A DNA stretch of 64,000 nucleotides. Origin: Bacteroidota bacterium (GTDB lineage Bacteria > Bacteroidota > Bacteroidia > AKYH767-A > OLB10). Both the position numbers and the translations under genes were made by a program. Shown here in pieces: positions 1 to 9,057 of the stretch. The stretch's first letter is position 1; the number at the start of each line of letters is the position of its first letter. Location of the stretch: assembly GCA_016717725.1 (NCBI GenBank), contig JADKFA010000009.1, positions 1-64,000 of the forward strand, written 5' to 3'. A model generated the notes under the pieces. The model saw only the letters and a list, made by a program, of their open reading frames with translations. It did not search any database and had not been told where the DNA came from.

Positions 1-185
1 AGTTAAAAATATTTGTTCTCATTGACTTCTGTATGAAATACTATCTTGATGCAAAATAACATAATCAAGCCGTTGTGAATCTCCTGTTTTTCCATGGTTT
101 TGAGCATCTGACTCAAATATCCTGCTTTTCCATGATACCGAACGGACTAATATAGGAGATATTTGCATTCGACATTACAATCATA
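1..185. other. 5' edge gene-free stretch with a short direct repeat
   Basis: No gene is visible here. A 15-base direct repeat (TCCTGYTTTTCCATG, one mismatch) lies at 82-96 and 120-134, 38 bases apart. It may belong to the control region of the gene starting at 186, but its role is unknown. Confidence 0.4.
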
Positions 186-923
186 ATGAAAATCATCATT
201 CTCCATTTTATTAGTTTAACATGCTTTGCACTGTCATCATCTGCGCAAGACTGCAACGAAGAATTACTGGCTCAAAAACCCGGCACCTGGAAAGGCAGCC
301 AACAGGGCTTCATTCGAAACGTAACTGCAGCAGATTTAACAAAAGAAAAAGCCGTTATAGCAGCTATCCACCAAATGGTCAGCACAAATTATAAGCCTAT
401 AGGTTGTGAGGTTAGTTACAGCAAAGTTTTCGGCAAGCACCTTTCTGCTGCTAAAATCTGGATTTCAGACCCACTACAATACACTATGTACATACTCAAG
501 TTTATGTGTGATATAAACGGTACTGATAAGTCGAAATATCATGTTCAGATTTCCACCTCTACAACTGTTAACATATATGCGAATTCTATTGGATGGATAG
601 GCGGTCTCTATGCAGCAACACTTCCCGAAGATGAACCCAGGGGGTATTTAAAGATGAAAAACAAGCCGCAAATAAAAGACGGTTTTTATTATTCGGAAGA
701 GACTTTGGGTGATAGCACCAAACCCAAATTTATTAAAGAATACCAATGGTTGATTACCTATAATGATACGCTTCCCTTTATGTATGTCAGCCGGAAAGAA
801 TACCTGCTGCTCACTAAAATAAAACTGGAGAAAACCATACACCAGGCAGGCAGTTCAGCAGCGTATTATGACAAATACTTGAACAACATAAATAATTATC
901 TTAAAAGCCCGAAAGCGAATTAA
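186..923 (+). CDS. Hypothetical secreted protein, 245 aa
   Basis: I do not recognise a family. The first 20 residues form a clear Sec signal peptide (Lys near the start, a hydrophobic run, then SSSA before QDC), so the mature protein should start near Gln21 and be periplasmic or exported. The mature part contains Cys23 and further cysteines near residues 75 and 108, which could form disulfides outside the cytoplasm. No membrane segment or T9SS sorting domain follows. The gene sits just upstream of a lipoprotein on the same strand, so both may be envelope proteins expressed together. ATG at 186 is chosen because the signal peptide starts there. It could be a lineage-specific protein; function is unassigned. 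Confidence 0.65.
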   Translation: MKIIILHFISLTCFALSSSAQDCNEELLAQKPGTWKGSQQGFIRNVTAADLTKEKAVIAAIHQMVSTNYKPIGCEVSYSKVFGKHLSAAKIWISDPLQYTMYILKFMCDINGTDKSKYHVQISTSTTVNIYANSIGWIGGLYAATLPEDEPRGYLKMKNKPQIKDGFYYSEETLGDSTKPKFIKEYQWLITYNDTLPFMYVSRKEYLLLTKIKLEKTIHQAGSSAAYYDKYLNNINNYLKSPKAN

Positions 924-1000
924 GCAATCCGGCCATTTGTATGTGGAACGACGAAGAAAGATTTAATGGTTTTGTAGAGGAAGGAACAAAGGGGTCTTTC

Positions 1001-2401
1001 ATGAACACAACAAAATCAAAACTCTATTTATTAGCTATTATACTTTCCTTTTCAGCCATTTTCATATCCTGTAAAAAGGACGACTCTCCGGAGATACCGG
1101 AAAGCCCGGGTCCTATAATAACAGCTGTTGGGACACCTACTGGTGATATAACTAATGCATTAGTAGACCCCTCAGGAGGAACGCTCAATTCAGCAGATGG
1201 TAAACTGAGCATTACCATACCGGCTGGAGCTTTATCATCGGCAACAAATATCTCCATTCATACGATTACGAATATGGCTCCTCCCGGACTTGGTTTCGGA
1301 TACCGGTTGCAACCGGAAGGAACAACATTTTTAATTCCAGTGCAGCTCACGTTTCATTATGACAATCAGCTTTTACAGCAAACCCCGGAAGACTTTCTCT
1401 GGATAGTTACACAAGCTGCTGATAGAAGTTGGAATGCCATGCTACAGAGTGCTCTGGATACGAATGCCAACACTGTCACTGTCACGACAACGCATTTTAG
1501 TGATTGGGTATTAGGAAAGTTCATTGACTTCACATTGACCCCTTCTTCCTCTGCTGTTCCAACAGGTAATTCCGTACAATTATCAGTGATCGCATTAGGG
1601 CTTTGGGTGAGGTTCTCGGATTTAGCGCCGCTGATTCCTTTAAGTTTACTAGGGAATGACGATGATCTCACTCCAATGACGCCTTTTGGATCGGAGTGGC
1701 AAAAATTTAAAGTCAAGCAATGGACAATGAATGGAGTTGTTGCCCCGGTTTCAAACAGCCAAGGATCGTTGAATGCCTTCGTTAGTGGTGCAATATATAT
1801 AGCGCCCAACCAAATACCGGCGAACAATCCGGTAGCGGTTTCGGTTCAATTGGATTGTAGAAATACTTTAGGAGGTTCGTTAACATATTATCTTACTTCA
1901 AACATTACTGTAGTGGGTGATGAAGAATATTTACTGGTGAGAATAGATGGACAAGAATATAGTTACTTAAATGATGGTTCAACAGGGTTTTTTTGTCAAT
2001 TGAGCTTGAGTGGCCAACTTCAAATTATTGCTGAAATGGGGCAAGGAGGCACACAATATAATGTATTCGGCTTGGGATTCGATAATCCTTCAGTGACCAC
2101 CATAATATTGAACGGTCCCACTGGAGATAATTCCAATTTGGTTTTTTTTCCTGATGCCTTTTCATCATACACTATGAATTATGAGCAACGGACAATCGAA
2201 GCAGACAGTTCCTGTACACGTATAGACAGATACGGCAGTGCTACGGCGACACTGACAGAATATTCCAGTCCCGGCACAATAGCACGCGGCTTTTTTTCAG
2301 GAACACTTTATGAAGACAACAGTATACTCAGCTCTAATTGTAATATGCCAATAGCGCATAGCATAGAAGGTGAATTCGTGTTAATGGTCGCTCCTGAATG
2401 A
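1001..2401 (+). CDS. Lipoprotein with ZU5-like domain, 466 aa
   Basis: A surface or periplasmic lipoprotein. Starting at the ATG at 1001 gives a lipoprotein signal with the lipid-modified residue at Cys24 (FISC followed by KKDD). The open frame extends 20 codons upstream to 941, but those residues would bury the signal, so 1001 is preferred. The purine-rich stretch GAGGAAGGAA ends about 21 bases before it, too far to act as a normal ribosome site. Residues about 45-170 carry a glycine-rich GGTL motif and an IPAGAL motif typical of ZU5-like folds in bacterial surface lipoproteins. The remainder is beta-rich without a recognised domain. It lies 77 bases after a secreted orphan on the same strand. 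Function is not known; adhesion or surface display is only a guess. Confidence 0.7.
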   Translation: MNTTKSKLYLLAIILSFSAIFISCKKDDSPEIPESPGPIITAVGTPTGDITNALVDPSGGTLNSADGKLSITIPAGALSSATNISIHTITNMAPPGLGFGYRLQPEGTTFLIPVQLTFHYDNQLLQQTPEDFLWIVTQAADRSWNAMLQSALDTNANTVTVTTTHFSDWVLGKFIDFTLTPSSSAVPTGNSVQLSVIALGLWVRFSDLAPLIPLSLLGNDDDLTPMTPFGSEWQKFKVKQWTMNGVVAPVSNSQGSLNAFVSGAIYIAPNQIPANNPVAVSVQLDCRNTLGGSLTYYLTSNITVVGDEEYLLVRIDGQEYSYLNDGSTGFFCQLSLSGQLQIIAEMGQGGTQYNVFGLGFDNPSVTTIILNGPTGDNSNLVFFPDAFSSYTMNYEQRTIEADSSCTRIDRYGSATATLTEYSSPGTIARGFFSGTLYEDNSILSSNCNMPIAHSIEGEFVLMVAPE

Positions 2402-2700
2402 TATGCACCAAGAAAAGAGATTTGAGGGAAGTGAGACATATATTACGGACTTATTGCTTCACAATCCAGCTATGCACAAAGAATCATTTTGTTGGTGATA
2501 ACGAAAGCTAAACCATACTTGGGTAGCTACAAAAACTTATGCCCAATGCTATAAAAATGAAACCAGACCTAATGAATTCCGGTTTTTACAAATGCTCTCA
2601 ACCAACGAGAACAGAAAATAAAAAAATTGGAAACCAGCGACCATGAAAAACAAGGCGACACCTAAAGGCCAAACGAGAGGGAACTATTAAAACAAATGAC
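2402..2700. other. Gene-free gap of 299 bases
   Basis: No convincing open frame, RNA gene, terminator or terminal repeat was seen on either strand. It separates the ZU5-like lipoprotein from the decayed delta-60 gene and may hold that gene's former promoter. Confidence 0.4.
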
Positions 2701-4275
2701 ATGAAACATATAACAAGACTTATTAAGAACAACATTCGCATTAATGACCTATTTCTCATTGCCATTTGTTTCATTCGCCCAGCCAGGCACTCTTGACCCC
2801 ACCTTCGGCACAGGCGGAATTGTTACTACTGTTCAAACTGACGCAGCCTATGCAGTAGCCATGCAGAGCGATGGCAAAATTGTAGTGGTGGGTAATTCAT
2901 ACATTGGTAACAATGATTATGCAGTAGCCCGGTATGATAGTGTTGGCTTGTTAGACCCTTCATTTGGCATAGACGGAATAGTTACTACCAATTTTTTAAA
3001 TGGTTTTGGAATGGAACTGGAAGTTGCCAAATCTCGTAGCCATACAGAGCGATGGCAAAATTGTGGTGGCAGGAAATACTTATTTTACAATGCTAATGAT
3101 TTAGGCTTAGCCCGTTATAATAGCAACGGTTCGTTAGATTCCTCCTTTGGCGTAGGCGGATTAGTAATTACCGCTAATGGAGCGGTTACATCTTTCAGCC
3201 ATACAGAACGATGGCAAAATTGTAGTGGCGGGACGACAGGGTTTCTTCCTTCCCTTCTCCTACGGGTGTTGATATTGCATTGTTTCGATACAATATTAAT
3301 GGATCGATTGATTCTACCTTTGGAACAGCAGGAGTTGCTGCCACCACCATTGGAGATTATGAGGAGGGTAATTCAGTAGCCATACAAAATGATGGCAGCT
3401 TTGTGGTGGCTGGATATAGTACTACTGCCGGCAACACAAATTTTGCATTAGTCCGTTACACTACAATTGGCACTTTAGATCCCTTCTTTGGGATAGGCGG
3501 AATCGTGACCACCGATTTAGGGTTTAACTATGAAATAGCAAAAACCGTAGCTATACAGGGCGATGGCAAAATCGTGGTAGCGGGTCGTGGCGGCATTAGT
3601 GGCAATAACGATTTTGCATTGGTCCGTTACACTAGTAATGGTACATTAGACCCTCCTTTGGTACAAGCGGAATCGTTACTACCAATATTGGAACTGAAAT
3701 AATGAACCGTCGTTGGTAATACAAAGCGATAGCAAAATTGTGGTGGCGGGAGTTAGTTCAATTTCTACTAATAATATCGATTTTGCATTGGCTGCTACAC
3801 CGGCATAGGCACGTTAGACCCTTCCTTTGGCACAGGCGGAAAAGTTACTACAGACATTAATGGTACCAATAGTAGTGATTATTGCGCTGCAGTTGCCTTA
3901 CAGAACGATGGTAAAATTGTAGTAGTGGGTGCAGCCTTCCCTCCAAATGCTCCTGGTGCTAGCACTGATTTTGCTGTAGTGAGATACAATGGTGGTGGCA
4001 TCACTGGTTTAGACCAAGAAGACAATGGTCAAATTATTGTTGACATACATCCAAATCCAATGAATTCTTCTGCAGCTATTCAATTTAATTCGTTGCTTAA
4101 CAATGCAGAATTAAATATTTTCGATGTATCAGGACAAAAAATAAAAACAATAAAGAATATTTCTAGACAAACAATTACATTATACCGAGCCGAATTGGCA
4201 AGCGGACTTTACTTCATACAAATTATACAAGGCGGAAGAATAATTGCTATTAATAAATTAATAATCACCGATTGA
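2701..4275 (+). pseudogene. Broken delta-60 repeat protein with T9SS type A sorting domain
   Basis: The remains of a secreted beta-propeller protein. Intact pieces show the delta-60 repeat: LDPTFGTGG, then QSDGKIVVVG, then DYAVARY, recurring about every 55-60 residues. The last 75 residues (from about 4050) are a T9SS type A C-terminal sorting domain (HPNP, LNIFDVSGQ, GLYFIQI). The frame changes repeatedly. One shift lies inside the signal peptide near 2733: the ATG at 2701 starts MKHITRLIK, and the next frame supplies the hydrophobic segment ending SFAQ. Further shifts lie near 3025-3075 and 3200-3280, at 3652-3660 (one T missing in the LDPSFG repeat), near 3710-3725, and near 3800. Read out of frame, the repeat gives SHTERWQN, which is the shifted form of AIQSDGK. 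With so many lesions the gene is most likely dead, unless the assembly is poor here. Confidence 0.85.
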
Positions 4276-5005
4276 TCAGACATGAAAGACTACCGGCACT
4301 GTGCATAACAACAGTAGCCGTTGCGCAAACACATTTTAAAAAAATAATTAATTTACATGTTGTGATTTTGAATTGCGTATTTTAGAACGCTATTTTTAGA
4401 TTCATGTTATACGCTCTCGAACAACCTGTGATCATAAAATTTTGAAAAATGCTCCTCCACTTTTTAATATTATTTTTTTTCGAGTTGCACGCACTTATCC
4501 TTTTTTCTTTGTAAACTTTAGATATTCTTTGAGATTATAGGTCACGGCTTACATTTAGCAGTGTTTGTTAGCTAGCTTTATTCTACTCGTGGTTACGCGT
4601 TTGAGATTTTGAAAAATTCCACATCGTACATAAGTCGGATTCTACCGCGCTTCATTGCTTCTTCCGTCAATTATGCAATAGAAAATATCTAATGCATAAT
4701 ATGGGATTAAAGTGTTGAGAAGTGAGTTTTTTTCAAGACCGATAACTTTCAGGGCTTCCATAGTGTGCAATCTTAAAGAAATCACATAATCAACTAATTT
4801 GCTAACAAAGCCTAGAAAACAATTGGATAGGAGTATTAAATTTTGCTATTAAAACATATTAATTATTGGTTTATGTACTAATTAGATTATATTTACAAAC
4901 ATTATTTTAGTTTTTAATTGCATGATGGTATTCTTTCATTATTCAGTTGTTTTGACTATGAGGTTCTTCAAAAATAAATAGTATCATATTTAAAATAAAA
5001 TTGTC
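4276..5005. other. Gene-free gap of 730 bases
   Basis: No coding frame with credible protein content was found. The stretch is very AT-rich. It contains an 8-bp perfect inverted repeat (ATTATGCA at 4670-4677 and TGCATAAT at 4693-4700) with a 15-base loop, and a short direct repeat ATTTTGAAAAAT near 4439 and 4606. Neither is a recognised element. It could be decayed accessory DNA. Confidence 0.4.
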
Positions 5006-6208
5006 ATGACAAAAAGTAAATTATTCTTAGTGAAACGGATTTTTTCACTACTATTTTTGCCCTGTTCCCTTCTAGCTCAGCCCAAAATTCTTCGTGAGAT
5101 CAATAATGATTTTATTGAACGAAAAGAAGACTGGAAACTTCAAAACAAGTATAATTTTTTTGAGAAAAAGGATGAAATGAAGGCTTCATTTGGTGGAGAG
5201 AAACTTAAGTTGACAAACAAAAAGAGCAGCGGCTTTGGTGGAGTAGATATTGCAGGTGAACATCGTGAACTTTTCTGGACAAAATATGCAAATGGTAAAT
5301 TATCGGTCAGTATTTCTCCCGGAGATGGAAAGTCGGCAGGGATCTATGTAAAGCGTTTTGCAGGAGTTAATGTGTCTAAAGGTGAACGTTCGTTCACATT
5401 CGTTATTAACGAGAAAGGATCAATCGCAATCAACACCTATGGGAAACAAGGGAAAAATGAACTTTACTCATTTGTGACAGCCCCTGCATCGTTTAAGCCG
5501 GATTCACCTAGCCGTCTGAGTATAGAAAGAATAGGTATGATCTGGAAGTTTTTTTTAAATGACGACTTTTTATATTCTTATACAGATAATTCCAACGGTA
5601 GCTTTCAAAATATTCGATTCATCACGGATGGAAACTCTACGTCAGAATTTACACAACCATCCTTTATCTTTTATGACTATAGTGTTATCGAGCCCTTTCA
5701 CCGATCAACTGTAAATGGTAAATTATGTTATACTGATAATGTTGCAGGTTTTATGGTTATCGAAGACGAATTGAAAGCATGCCCATTTATTGACAGTAAA
5801 GAAAGATCTATAAGATATCAAACTAAACCTTGCCCCGGAATGATTTATACCACCGAGGGTGAAGTAGGCGATATGATGATTGGAATTATTGAAATAAATA
5901 TTTGGAATGAGGATAGTACACAACGCTATTTGGAATTGCGTAAAGAAGTAGGACAAAGGGGAGGCAAGTCATACTCAGCAACTATACCTAACCATTATGA
6001 TTTTACAGGAGAAAAAGATACCGTACATGTAAATTATATTGATGAGGTATATGAAAGTAACGGAAAGATAATTACGTGTAGATGTTTCTACTATTATAAC
6101 AAGGACAAATTTTTGTTTATTGACATTAGAGCGTACGGGAATCAATCAATCACTGAGAATAAATTCTATCAAGCATGTATGAAGAGTATCGTCCTCAAAA
6201 AACTTTAA
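5006..6208 (+). CDS. Hypothetical secreted protein, 400 aa
   Basis: An unrecognised exported protein. Residues 1-25 form a signal peptide (basic start, a hydrophobic run SLLFLPCSLLA, then Q). Residues about 30-215 read as a beta-sandwich of the laminin-G/concanavalin type (alternating hydrophobic strands, GGVDIAG, a central RLSIERIG strand, ending in FIFYDYSVIEP); this is inferred from pattern, not a family match. The second half, about 225-400, has several cysteines and no recognised motif. No T9SS sorting domain or membrane anchor follows. It is flanked by gene-free DNA on both sides, which fits a single-gene transcript in an accessory region. A carbohydrate- or ligand-binding role is possible but unsupported. 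Confidence 0.65.
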   Translation: MTKSKLFLVKRIFSLLFLPCSLLAQPKILREINNDFIERKEDWKLQNKYNFFEKKDEMKASFGGEKLKLTNKKSSGFGGVDIAGEHRELFWTKYANGKLSVSISPGDGKSAGIYVKRFAGVNVSKGERSFTFVINEKGSIAINTYGKQGKNELYSFVTAPASFKPDSPSRLSIERIGMIWKFFLNDDFLYSYTDNSNGSFQNIRFITDGNSTSEFTQPSFIFYDYSVIEPFHRSTVNGKLCYTDNVAGFMVIEDELKACPFIDSKERSIRYQTKPCPGMIYTTEGEVGDMMIGIIEINIWNEDSTQRYLELRKEVGQRGGKSYSATIPNHYDFTGEKDTVHVNYIDEVYESNGKIITCRCFYYYNKDKFLFIDIRAYGNQSITENKFYQACMKSIVLKKL

Positions 6209-6382
6209 AATATAAAATAGAAGGGGCGGCACACAAAAGCAGTTCCAATTCCACAACAAGCAGAAAAGTCCAATTTAGTTATAGACCTCTTGCGTAAGTC
6301 AACATCGTTCATAGTTGTATATTCCACAAATCAATTTCATTCTTAGTTTATAGTTTTTCCGTCTATCTCGGTAACTGCTAAA

Positions 6383-6653
6383 TAATACCAATTACAAGTA
6401 TATTTTAGTTCAAAGCTGCGACGTATTTTTTTGCCAAGACGATTTAAAAAAATTGTTGCATCCCCTTATACCGAATATAATAATAATCTAGACCAATAAT
6501 TTTATCATATAATGCCGACCTACAATCAATTGTATATAATCGATTGGATCATTTACAAGTAGCGTCGGTATTAGCCTACGGAACTATTTTTTAAGAAGTA
6601 TTGGTGAAAAAGGACTAGCAGATAGGACTAAAATATACTTGTAAATGGTATTA
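6383..6653. mobile_element. MITE-like element with 27-bp terminal inverted repeats
   Basis: Two 27-bp ends are inverted copies with one mismatch: 6383-6409 (begins TAATACCAATTACAAG) and 6627-6653 (ends TTGTAAATGGTATTA). The inside has no coding frame but contains a further imperfect palindrome (6511-6523 against 6559-6572) and an internal copy of the end motif ATTTACAAGTA at 6551-6561. The outermost TA at both ends could be a TA target duplication around a core of 6385-6651, as for IS630/mariner-type elements and their MITEs; this assignment is inferred. No transposase is in the window, so it would need one supplied elsewhere. The right end forms the first codons of the following gene. Confidence 0.7.
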
Positions 6654-7001
6654 GATATTTGGCTCGAGCCAACAGAAGAAAATAAAGATGCTTTTATCAA
6701 TGCTTTTAAAGAAATAAACGTAAACGAATCTACAATAGAACAACTTCAAAAATTAGATTTTAGCCAACCACAAGTATTTTATTTCGGAGAATCTCCTAAG
6801 AGAATAGATTTTTTAACTAAAATTCAACAAGTTGAATTTTTAGAAGCTTTCGATCAATCTAGTTATTTTCCAATTGCTGACCAACAAGTTAAAATCATTA
6901 ATTACAACCATCTTATCACAAGTAAAATTTCTACAGGTCGATTAAAAGACAAAGCAGATGTTGAAGAATTGCAAAAAATAAATAGCAAAAGGAAAAAGTA
7001 G
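6645..7001 (+). pseudogene. N-terminally truncated nucleotidyltransferase-like (DUF6036-type) fragment
   Basis: The 118-residue product matches my memory of the C-terminal half of DUF6036-type nucleotidyltransferases: DIWLEPTEENKDAF, then VFYFGESPKRIDFLTKI, then QQVEFLEAF, and near the end LKDKADVEELQ. The usual N-terminal part, with a GGYAV-like strand and the first metal-binding acids, is missing. The present ATG, and the next two codons, lie inside the right terminal repeat of the MITE-like element, and homology starts directly after it at 6654. No trace of the missing half is seen upstream at 6209-6382. It is therefore best read as a gene cut by the insertion or by a linked deletion. A short protein could still be made but would lack catalysis. 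Confidence 0.65.
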
Positions 7002-7010
7002 AATATATTT

Positions 7011-7691
7011 TTATTTCATCATTACCAGCATTTTCATCAATTCATTTTCATCGGCAATAAATTTTCCATTCAGCAAATTTTCTTGAGTGATTCCAGCAGT
7101 ATGAATCTCTTCAGGCTGACAAGCATCCAAAATACTTTCAAGATTAGAAGAACGAATTCCACCACCAGGAAGTATCATCAATTCTCCTTTTACATAGTCG
7201 ATCATTTCCTTGAGTCGAACCATTCCTTCCTCCGCAGTTTTTCCATCGCCTGAAGTAAGTACACGCTCACAACCATATTTTAATAAAATATCGAGACCTA
7301 ATTTCCAATCACGAACTTGATCAAAGGCTCTGTGAAAAGTAAAAGAAAAGGGTTGACATTGCTCTATAAATTTACCCAGTTGATTTTCATTGATTGTTTG
7401 ATCGTCATTCATAAATCCACAAACAAAACCATCCGCTCCCAGTGACTTAAACTCTTCTAAACTTCGCAACATCGTTTCAAACTCTTGATCGGAATAAACA
7501 AATGATCCTGGTCGAGGACGAATCATTACAAAAATTTTATCATGAAATAATTTTCGTGCTTCGTTAAAATAATTTAAAGAAGGAGTGACGCCTCCGCAAG
7601 TGTAATCCTCGCACAGCTCCAGACGATGTACGCCTGCAGCAACCGCTATGTGCACAGATTCAATATTGAATGTAGCGAGTTCTAGAAGCAT
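7011..7691 (-). CDS. cutC: CutC family protein
   Basis: A 226-residue TIM-barrel protein of the CutC family, normal length. Recognisable segments are LELATFNIESVHIAVAAG and the next strand RLELCE at the N-terminus, GGVTPS at about 33-38, MIRPRPGSFVYS at about 56-67, LGADGFVCGF at about 86-95, FTFHRAFDQ at about 117-125 and ILPGGGIRSSN at about 174-184. The family was named for copper tolerance in E. coli, but that role is disputed and no enzyme activity is settled. Here it sits beside aspartylglucosaminidase and upstream of glycosidases on the same strand, which hints at a link with glycan or sugar metabolism; this is inference. The start at 7691 gives the standard family N-terminus. It is likely cytoplasmic since no signal peptide is seen. 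Confidence 0.9.
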   Translation of the reverse strand: MLLELATFNIESVHIAVAAGVHRLELCEDYTCGGVTPSLNYFNEARKLFHDKIFVMIRPRPGSFVYSDQEFETMLRSLEEFKSLGADGFVCGFMNDDQTINENQLGKFIEQCQPFSFTFHRAFDQVRDWKLGLDILLKYGCERVLTSGDGKTAEEGMVRLKEMIDYVKGELMILPGGGIRSSNLESILDACQPEEIHTAGITQENLLNGKFIADENELMKMLVMMK

Positions 7692-7736
7692 CTACTTTTT
7701 ATATTGGAATTATTTAGCCAGGATGATATAGGGGAA

Positions 7737-7790
7737 CCTGCCTGCTGCAGGCCGGCGCAGATAAAACGGATTATTAGGATTAGCACGGAT
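7737..7790. repeat. GC-rich palindrome followed by degenerate ACGGATTA repeat
   Basis: Between cutC and the asparaginase gene lies a perfect palindrome GCCTGC-T-GCAGGC (7740-7752) in a GC-rich patch, followed by a degenerate repeat of ACGGATTA/AGGATTAG type (7765-7790). The patch stands out from the AT-rich surroundings and resembles dispersed intergenic repeats of Bacteroidota. The palindrome has no T-run, so it is not a standard terminator. Confidence 0.4.
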
Positions 7791-8801
7791 TTACTTCTTC
7801 AATAAAAATTCAGCATCATTCACAACATCCAAACCTTCACCACTTCGGTAACAATAATTAAATCCTTCACGCAAAGAAAAAGCACCTATCTCTCCGCTCT
7901 TATTTACTGCGATGAAACCAATCTGCATATCGTTCAAATTATTTTTACGCAATTTATACATTCTTTCTACTGCTAACTGACAAGCTTCCTTGGGAGATTT
8001 ACCATAACGCATGGCTTCCACAACGGTATGTGAACCGCACATTCGAATTACTTCCTCACCTACCCCTGTAGCCGTGGCAGCTCCAACTTCATTATCTACA
8101 AATAGTCCTGCTCCAATAATGGGAGAATCGCCCACTCTACCTTTCATCTTAAATGCCATTCCACTAGTAGAACATGCGCCCGATAAATTTCCATTCACAT
8201 CCATAGCAAGCATTCCGATGGTATCATGATTGTCTATAGAACCCGGAGCACGTTTCTGTTTCATATGCTTCATGGTATCCATTGGATTGTACATACTTGT
8301 TTTCAACCACTCTTTCCAAAACTTCTCTGAACTAGCCGTTAATAAATTTTCCTTTTTAAATCCATTCTTCAATGCAAATTCAAAAGCACCTCTGCCAACT
8401 AATACTACGTGTGGTGTTTTTTCCATAACCAATCGCGCAACGGAAACAGGATGCATAATATTTTCAATGCACATTACTGAACCACATCCACCCAATTCAT
8501 CCATGATGCATGCATCCAACGTAACATTTCCATCTCTGTCTGGTAATCCTCCGTATCCAACACTAGTGTCATCAGGATCTGCTTCTGTAACCATCACACC
8601 TTTTTCAATGGCGTCAAGCGCACGACCTCCATTCGCTAATACCTCCCAAGCTACTTTATTAGCTTTCACATTGGGAGCCCATGTTGAAATCACGAGCGGA
8701 AAACTATTGGTAGATGGTATTCGTGCATTCAGGTTCTGAGCCAGTAAAATCGCTCCTGTTGATAAAACGGAGTGGCGTATAAATTTTCTACGATTGATCA
8801 T
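7791..8801 (-). CDS. N4-(beta-N-acetylglucosaminyl)-L-asparaginase
   Basis: An N-terminal-nucleophile hydrolase of the glycosylasparaginase family. It cleaves the GlcNAc-Asn bond of N-linked glycans to give aspartate and GlcNAc. The ATG at 8801 gives 336 residues starting with a twin-arginine type signal (NRRKFIRH, then a hydrophobic stretch), so export in folded form is likely; the frame extends 13 codons upstream but this would mask the signal. The conserved NHDTIGML motif places the catalytic Thr, freed by self-cleavage, at about residue 194. Trp41 (STWAPNV) and the GYGGLP and GAGLFVDNEVGA segments are also typical. It lies between cutC and the T9SS protein gene, in the same region as GH92, GH2 and GH20 enzymes, matching N-glycan breakdown. 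Confidence 0.92.
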   Translation of the reverse strand: MINRRKFIRHSVLSTGAILLAQNLNARIPSTNSFPLVISTWAPNVKANKVAWEVLANGGRALDAIEKGVMVTEADPDDTSVGYGGLPDRDGNVTLDACIMDELGGCGSVMCIENIMHPVSVARLVMEKTPHVVLVGRGAFEFALKNGFKKENLLTASSEKFWKEWLKTSMYNPMDTMKHMKQKRAPGSIDNHDTIGMLAMDVNGNLSGACSTSGMAFKMKGRVGDSPIIGAGLFVDNEVGAATATGVGEEVIRMCGSHTVVEAMRYGKSPKEACQLAVERMYKLRKNNLNDMQIGFIAVNKSGEIGAFSLREGFNYCYRSGEGLDVVNDAEFLLKK

Positions 8802-9030
8802 AAATATAATTTGGATAGGTAAAAGTATATAAAATATCATCTTTAATTATAAAACAAGTCCTCTAAAGCGGAGATCCACCCCTTCCTCCATTCTATTCTT
8901 GTCAACATCAATATTGAGCCATTAAAAAAAAGTCAAGACCAAAGGAAACCGATAAGACAAAGTTTTCATAGAAACAATTGGATTACATATAGGTTTTAGT
9001 CAATTTCGTTAGGGATTTCAATATTATTAC

Positions 9031-9038
9031 GATATTTG
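9031..9038 (+). promoter_or_regulatory. Possible -7 box upstream of the T9SS protein gene
   Basis: GATATTTG differs at one base from the Bacteroidota -7 consensus TAnnTTTG and lies 20 bases before the ATG at 9058. No good TTTG -33 box was found at the right distance, so this is a weak call. Confidence 0.25.
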
Positions 9039-9057
9039 AGTATAAATATTTTAACCA

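Noticed and set aside
4304..4415. GCATAAC and GTTATACGC motifs that recall integron attC ends.
   Set aside because: The ends do not fit the attC core pattern, no paired L boxes or hairpin are present, and there is no integrase or cassette array.
8230..8739. A 169-residue open frame on the plus strand opposite the asparaginase gene.
   Set aside because: It lies inside a well-supported gene on the other strand, has no signal or family motif, and its composition is that of an antisense shadow.
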